Shown here in pieces: positions 58,901 to 64,000 of a stretch of DNA of 64,000 nucleotides; the first letter of the stretch is position 1; each line of letters begins with the position of its first letter. This DNA comes from Lingula anatina. Its lineage: Eukaryota > Brachiopoda > Lingulata > Lingulida > Lingulidae. The stretch covers positions 351,490-415,489 of the forward strand of contig NW_019773692.1 of NCBI RefSeq assembly GCF_001039355.2, written 5' to 3'. The notes below the pieces were generated by a model, which made no database searches, was not told the origin of the DNA, and was given only the letters and a program-made list of their open reading frames with translations. The position numbers were made by a program, and so were the translations under genes.

Positions 58901-61900
58901 AATTGTCAGAAGTGGGCCAAGGAAGAGATGATGTAGTTTTTGGTGGTGATCCGGATCAATAATCAATCAATAATCAATAATAATAAAAAATTGCTGCCTT
59001 GGCGGAGGTCTGCGCTTTTCTAGTTTTACCTGTTTTTCTTGTGTAGGAATCAGCAAACACAAGGCAGCGGACGCCTTCCTGACTGACGTTTTCCAGACTA
59101 GACATGCTAGAACTACGCGATCGTGAAAATGAAGAGGACTGTCCTTGATCTGTAACATGACCAGCAGATTAATTTTCAAAACAAATATTAAAGAGTATGA
59201 TTGTGAATAATGCTTTAATTCTGATAGTATTCTTCACTAGTGAAAAGTTCACAAAAAAACTGATTGAAGACATGCTACTACCATTAGGGGACTTACAAAT
59301 CATGCTTTTAGTGTGTTCTAGAAAAATAAACAAAAATTGTCTATACTTTTACCGAGATACTTTACTTTAACCATGCCTTTAGTAAATCCAATAATAAAAC
59401 TTAGGAGGAAAATATATGCTAAAATAGGTTCATACATCCAAAGCACACCAATCCCCAAATAAAAATTCATAAGAAAAATGTGCCAGCGTGTTAAGAGAAC
59501 TAAAAGAATAAAAAAATATTCAATATTTTAAAATATTTTCAAATCTAACAGCCAAATTGTAAAATATAAAAATAAAATAGAGATAATCCACTAAACAATT
59601 AACATGAACACAGAAAAAAAAAAGAATTCTACTTATGTAAATGATCAAATTTTGTCAACATGCAAAGTGCTTTTGCAAATTATTGGAAAAAAAACTAAAA
59701 AAATTGAAATACATACATTACTGTATTGTGAAAAGTAATCCATATAAATGGAATGGGATTTATTGCAATTTTGAAGTTGCTTTGCATTTTTCTGGAGCTC
59801 TGTTATTTTTATTGAGAAGGCAAATTTGTAGAATGTATGTTTTCTTTGAAAAAGCTAACCCTCCAAACACCAATATGCAGTAATGGAACAGTCCAGACAA
59901 AGTAGTGATGACTAGAAATGTAGAATTTAGTTTATGGACTGGTTGAATCTAATTGGAACACACATACTATAATGCTTCAAAAGCAAATAACACTAAAACC
60001 TAAATATATATATTCACTTTTAAATTTGTCACTTGTACACATTAAAATAAAAATGTTAATTTCTTAATAAATTTTAACTTCAACATATGAATAGAGTTGA
60101 ATAATTTGGATATTTAAGGATGTTCCAAAATGGACTGAAAACTATCAATTTCTACACTCCATTTCATTTATCATAACTCTTCCACTTGTTTGCATATTGG
60201 CAAATGAACAAAGAAACAACAATAAGTAACAAAATGTGCAAATTACAGTGAACTTGTCTCACACAATAAAGGAAAAAAACCTGAAAACCAAAACATCTGA
60301 TGAGACAAACCAAATACAAAAGAAATCCCGCCCAAAAAAGGACAACATAAACATAGCCAATGCAACATCTAACACAACAATCATGGATCCACAAAATTCA
60401 GGTCGTTCTTGGTGCTGGACTGGACCGTAGTAAGCACATTGTTTCACAAGAGGGTGCAGCACAAAACCCAGGAAGAGCTCATACCAGTTTCAGTGCTCTT
60501 GGGAACTTTCAGGGGATATCAAACATGCACCTTTCTATGGCATGCATAACCCTTAATGATTTTGGAAGGGATAACGATACTGTGTCTGATAATTTGTTAG
60601 AGTACATCCTATCTCTGGTGGTGGTACGGTGGTGTGCTGTTAAAGGTTAGTGTTCAAACAAGTTGCAGAATTAATGTAAAAATAAGTGCAGTGAAGCAAT
60701 GTTATTGTGATATAGGGAGTTGAACAGTGGAAGTGATTGGAATTATCTGGGTTTTTAATACCTTTTTCTTTATCAAAAATGTAGTAAAAATTGATCATAA
60801 AACCAATGTATCCAATCTACCCAAAGTAAAAGATAAGTAAAAGATTTAACCTTGTTCATGTCTAAAAGTACAGATATTTTAAAAAGGCCAACAGCAATGA
60901 GCTTTAGCATTTTTTTTAAATTTCAATAAAAATATCAACATCCACTGTTCAAGAGCATAGTGGCTTGCCTTGAAATGGCAATCAGATTTGAAGTTAGTAA
61001 AACATAATTTCAGAGCAGTACACTAAGTCAAATAAGAAATGCTTAGACTTATTTTAATATAAATATGGCACTAAACAAAGAAAATGATTTAAATGTAAAT
61101 TTTGAACTTTTTGAAAGAAAAAGAAAAGAAAATTGAATCTGTCACATAACACATCACACAGGGCATTTCTTTTGGTAGTCATTGGAGAAAAACTAATTCT
61201 AGGTGATCAGACAAGATTATAAGGCTTCTTTGGTATACTGGAACTAGAATGAGTTGTGATTTCAAGTCTTTCCATGTAGACAGCAAAAGAAATGCCATGC
61301 ATACAAATGTTGCCTCGGACTGGCAGCTGCACAGTTACAGAAGAGTATATCACTGACCCATGTGCCATGAGGAGCACCATGCAGTGTCACACCATCCATG
61401 TATCTGTTACACAAGTTCTTGCCATATACAACTATCTTAACTAAGACAAAAGAATTAATATACCTAAAATATACTGCAAAAAGCTTGAAAGACAAATAAA
61501 AGCAGCAATGTTGTAGTGTGTCACAAAGTCATGAAAAGAGATATTTTGCTAAAGTGCCACAAAAGCACAAACATCCTTGTGTTCCCCCCCTTTTCTGTTG
61601 GTGTTAAATACAATGCCATAAGTGTTATTAAAGGTAGAAAAGCAACAATGCACCTCCGCCACCACCATTTGCATCCATGTCCAACGATGCTGTACTTTGC
61701 ATTTTCTGAATTTTGCGGATACCTTGGGACTTAGTCCGTCTCAACTCAGGAGGATGTTGTCTCTTTTGTTTAGTACCTGTAGGACTGAGACACACCCCAT
61801 TGATCTAAAAAGCAAGCAAAGATGATTAATCATGTGAGGTCTGTGTTAAAACTTTCAGCAGTGAAGGAATATTAGTTGTGTATATGCTGCCAGGTGCAAT

Positions 61901-62847
61901 AAGGGCATGCTAAAATGCTGGCAATATACACATGTGCAAAAATCTGGTCATGCTCAATTTTCAAGTACACGGCATGCGGAGTGCTGAAAAAAGAAATTAT
62001 CAGACATAAAACTGGATGCTGTGAACAAAACCCTTGCCCAGCATGTCATGCAGCCAGTGGAAATAGCCCTATTTCTAAGAGCTGCAAAGCTGCAAGCATC
62101 CATATCAAGGTTTTTTGCTACATACCGCCAGTTCCATTGCGAACAACTATGCTTTTCTTTGAGACCCCTGGTTCCTCACTGCGTAGATCAAGCACTGCAA
62201 CCCCCTTTGAGTCTCTTTTTATCAGACCCCGGCGTTTTTGTTCCCCATCCGCCGTTGGTACTGACAGGTAATTATCTGATGGGCTCTTGCACTTGGGACG
62301 AGTTGTCTTTACAGAATGAAATTTTTTCTTAACCTTGATACTAAACCGGCGAAACTGACTCATCCCACTTTTATCATCAGTTTCATCACAATTCAGATCA
62401 TATTTGACTGTTTCTTGGGACCTTGAGTTACTTCCTGCCATTTTTAAGACTATTAACAACATGGTCATCTTCATCATCATCATCCAGTGCTGGTACTAGA
62501 GGCTTATTGGAGACAGGCATCGATATGGCACGACGAACCATCGTAGGTCTTTCCTCAGCAGCAGGATGAGGAATGAGAAATTTACTTTGCAATTCTCCAG
62601 TCTCAATGCTCTCCAGCTCACGTATCATCTCCCGTTTTTCCATTTCAAAGGCTTCAAGAGCTGTCTCAATCTCCATAGAGCCATCAGACTCGGTGCCGGA
62701 AACATCATCCTGGTGGTTTAGGTCCAGGTTCTCAGTGGCGGACACTGTAAGTAATGTCTGAGTTCTTTCGTTCCTGGGGGTCCCAGGCGAGCGTGGAGAC
62801 CTGGGGCTACAAAGATTACTAGATGCTAGGCCAGGGGAGGGTGGAGG
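52958..62847 (-). CDS. STXBP5: Tomosyn (syntaxin-binding protein 5), C-terminal half; gene continues past the right edge
   Basis: Cytosolic inhibitor of SNARE-driven exocytosis; binds syntaxin/SNAP-25 through a C-terminal VAMP-like helix. Exons seen: 62847-62126, 61776-61723, 59149-59030, 58596-58474, 58124-57987, 57446-57343, 57044-56954, 55532-55424, 54073-53978, 53786-53662, 53426-53311, 53095-52958. Landmarks in order: a Ser/Pro-rich acidic linker, SSSFSRSRSSSMSSLENVS, PCLWVGTSLGSVIVIVLNLP, GEQRLNQPVIVSPSGTIFRL, QFAIICSEKQARVMSLPSQT, CLVCFIASGRLMVFSLPSLR, MARSFCISNNGHALYMCSP, ESLNEMLGDLFLP, QGFFKNLFSGGTQTLDREQL and the R-SNARE segment MERGEKLGELEMRTAAMM with the family's zero-layer Arg, ending YKDKKWYQF. 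The N-terminal WD40 propeller lies outside. Exon 62847-62126 needs a one-base shift near 62434-62440 to stay open. Confidence 0.93.
54703..54751 (-). other. STXBP5: Possible cryptic or poison exon in STXBP5
   Basis: 49 bp between strong sites (tttatttcaacag and gtaaga). In phase from the upstream exon it reads SQPYSDMAAYEEGLTLY, but including it shifts the next exon (53978-54073) out of frame and gives an early stop; skipping it keeps the conserved LTDLRMARSFC junction. It would reduce the protein if included. Confidence 0.35.
57593..57759. mobile_element. CAGGGGCGG-family MITE, copy 3
   Basis: 167 bp in STXBP5, between exons 57446-57343 and 58124-57987. Ends CAGGGGCAAATACAGAGA and CAATCCACCCCTG. 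Flanked by ATTTA direct repeats (57588-57592, 57760-57764). Confidence 0.78.
58426..58473. repeat. STXBP5: (CA/GT)n tract starting at an STXBP5 donor
   Basis: On the minus strand the exon ends CACCCAGTG|gtgagtgtgtgtgtg: the microsatellite is continuous with the 5' splice site. About 22 dinucleotide units with CG interruptions. Confidence 0.9.
58799..59010. mobile_element. MITE with CTCCGCCAAGGAGG/CCTTGGCGGAG ends
   Basis: About 210 bp. Left end CTCCGCCAAGGAGGTTATG, right end TGCCTTGGCGGAG. The inner text ACTCAAAAAGTTATGGACCG, ATTTTGATGAAATTTTCAGG and GGTGGTGATCCGGAT is a sequence type I know to be widespread in fish and invertebrate genomes as a short inverted-repeat element. It ends about 20 bp from the donor of exon 59149-59030. 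Confidence 0.75.
59150..61722. other. STXBP5 intron over the hypervariable linker
   Basis: AT-rich. In other animals this linker has alternatively used exons. A minus-strand piece near 60590-60640 (MYSNKLSDTVSLSLPKSLR) loosely resembles the KLS..LSLPTDLK linker motif but has no phase-consistent splice sites. 61290-61410 has another open minus stretch of unknown meaning. I do not call exons here. Confidence 0.3.
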
Positions 62848-63949
62848 CTGCAAAAACAATCAGCAGTTAACCAAAACAAAGGAAAATTTGAACTTAAACA
62901 CAAGCACCAGACAGAAAAAAAAATGCAAAAATAAATCAGTAAGACACCCTCACTGAGGTCCAAACTCATTATGTTATCATACCTCAGCATTGCCACTTCT
63001 ATTATACAAGAAGTAATGTAGCAGAAAAATAAGGATAATGAAGGGATTCAACTAAAATCAGAAATCAAGTATTACTTTTTTAGATGAAGGAGGTCATATA
63101 GTAGGTTGTTGTGGATAAGAATAGCTAGATCATTATGTTGTACACATGTAGGAAGCTAAGCCAGGGTGCCATATACAATGCAAGGCAGAACCTGACAATG
63201 GACTGATAGATTGGCATGTGAAGAAGGGTTGGAAGCATGCTCAGACACAATATCTGCTCAGGTTTGGTGATACATTCAGCATACAGGGAGTCTATTGAAT
63301 CTAAAGAATGCTGCCCATATTTCTACCCAGCATACATAATACACAAATAAACATCAAGTAGCATCAGTTGTTCTTAAGTGTGATATATTATAATCCAAAC
63401 ACTACTTTTTCACCACAACATCAACGCTTTGGACAATTTGCGTCGTGGATTCCAGAAAGATCTTAACATTGAAAATATTTAAAAATAGACAAGAGGTTCC
63501 CTATCAATAAATGCAAGTATCTGCTATACACAGGATGCTCACAGTCTAACATTAAGTGAGTGTATAGTACACTTTCACTTCTCACCAAATTGATGCTCAC
63601 AAGAGTCACAAGGCGATCTTTAAGCTAATGAAAAAGAAATGAATTATTCATGTATACTAGTCTGAGTAATAAGTGTCAAATGTAAGCTAAAACTTTTTCG
63701 AAAACTATGCACTTTCACTGGTGAGATAAGTAATCAAACACAAAATTAATTTCTATGAAAAGGCATAATATTTGATGAACACCAAGTTTACTTTGAACTG
63801 TGATTTGACTCACATAAACAATACTAATGAAATTATGATATAGCATCATTTACAATATTACATATATAACAATGTAAGTGAGATTAATAACCAAGAGTAT
63901 CTGAGCAGCCAAATGATGAAATTAACTCAGCTTTCAATGAAATTTAGTG

Positions 63950-64000
<51 letters not shown>
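62848..64000. other. STXBP5 intron running off the window
   Basis: AT-rich with no recognised exon. It ends in an (AT)n run of about 48 bases at 63953-64000 that reaches the window edge, so its true length is not visible. Confidence 0.5.

Noticed and set aside
60236-60650. Open frames of 60-100 codons on both strands in the STXBP5 intron
   Set aside because: No splice phase consistent with the tomosyn exons and no recognised domain.

Overview
This is a 64 kb piece of an AT-rich animal nuclear genome. Genes are broken into many small GT-AG exons, the proteins are typical metazoan orthologues, and the introns carry short DNA transposons, minisatellites and long (AC)n tracts. The compact layout, the intron sizes and the repeat style suggest a lophotrochozoan invertebrate, perhaps a mollusc. 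No gene here fixes the species. Runs of n at 29708-29732 and single n's at 46182, 48175 and 50707 show this is draft assembly.

Layout. (1) 437-5628, plus: glyoxalase I (GLO1), with two alternative terminal exons that both carry the last metal-ligand motif. (2) 6398-7807, minus: two small mitochondrial genes close together, SDHAF1 (7559-7807) and then TAMM41 (6398-7426, a single coding exon). They probably share an upstream leader. (3) 9587-15807, plus: taspase-1 (TASP1), head-to-head with SDHAF1/TAMM41; its exon 11 is partly triplicated. (4) 16311-16979: an inverted-repeat DNA element that carries the start of a RecQ-like helicase. (5) 19007-42095, minus: a TTLL5-like tubulin polyglutamylase with about 34 coding exons. 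(6) 45422-47280, minus: only the last four exons of a FUT8-like alpha-1,6-fucosyltransferase. (7) 47281-52957: repeats and probable assembly duplications. (8) 52958-62847, minus: the C-terminal half of tomosyn (STXBP5), which runs off the right edge.

The genes are unrelated housekeeping functions: methylglyoxal detoxification, complex II assembly and cardiolipin synthesis in mitochondria, MLL/TFIIA processing, microtubule glutamylation, N-glycan core fucosylation and SNARE regulation. The only functional pairing is SDHAF1 with TAMM41, both acting at the mitochondrial inner membrane or matrix.

The most unusual pattern is that tandem repeats in this window repeatedly start at exon-intron boundaries. 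In TTLL5, the 3' ends of exons 6, 11, 19, 24 and 30, several with their 5' splice sites, are copied two to about eight times, and exon 16 abuts a 21-bp minisatellite. In TASP1 an exon 5' end with its acceptor is present three times, in STXBP5 a (GT)n tract starts at a donor, and in GLO1 a whole terminal exon is duplicated. The second notable group is small mobile elements with target-site duplications, including one of only 35-43 bp.
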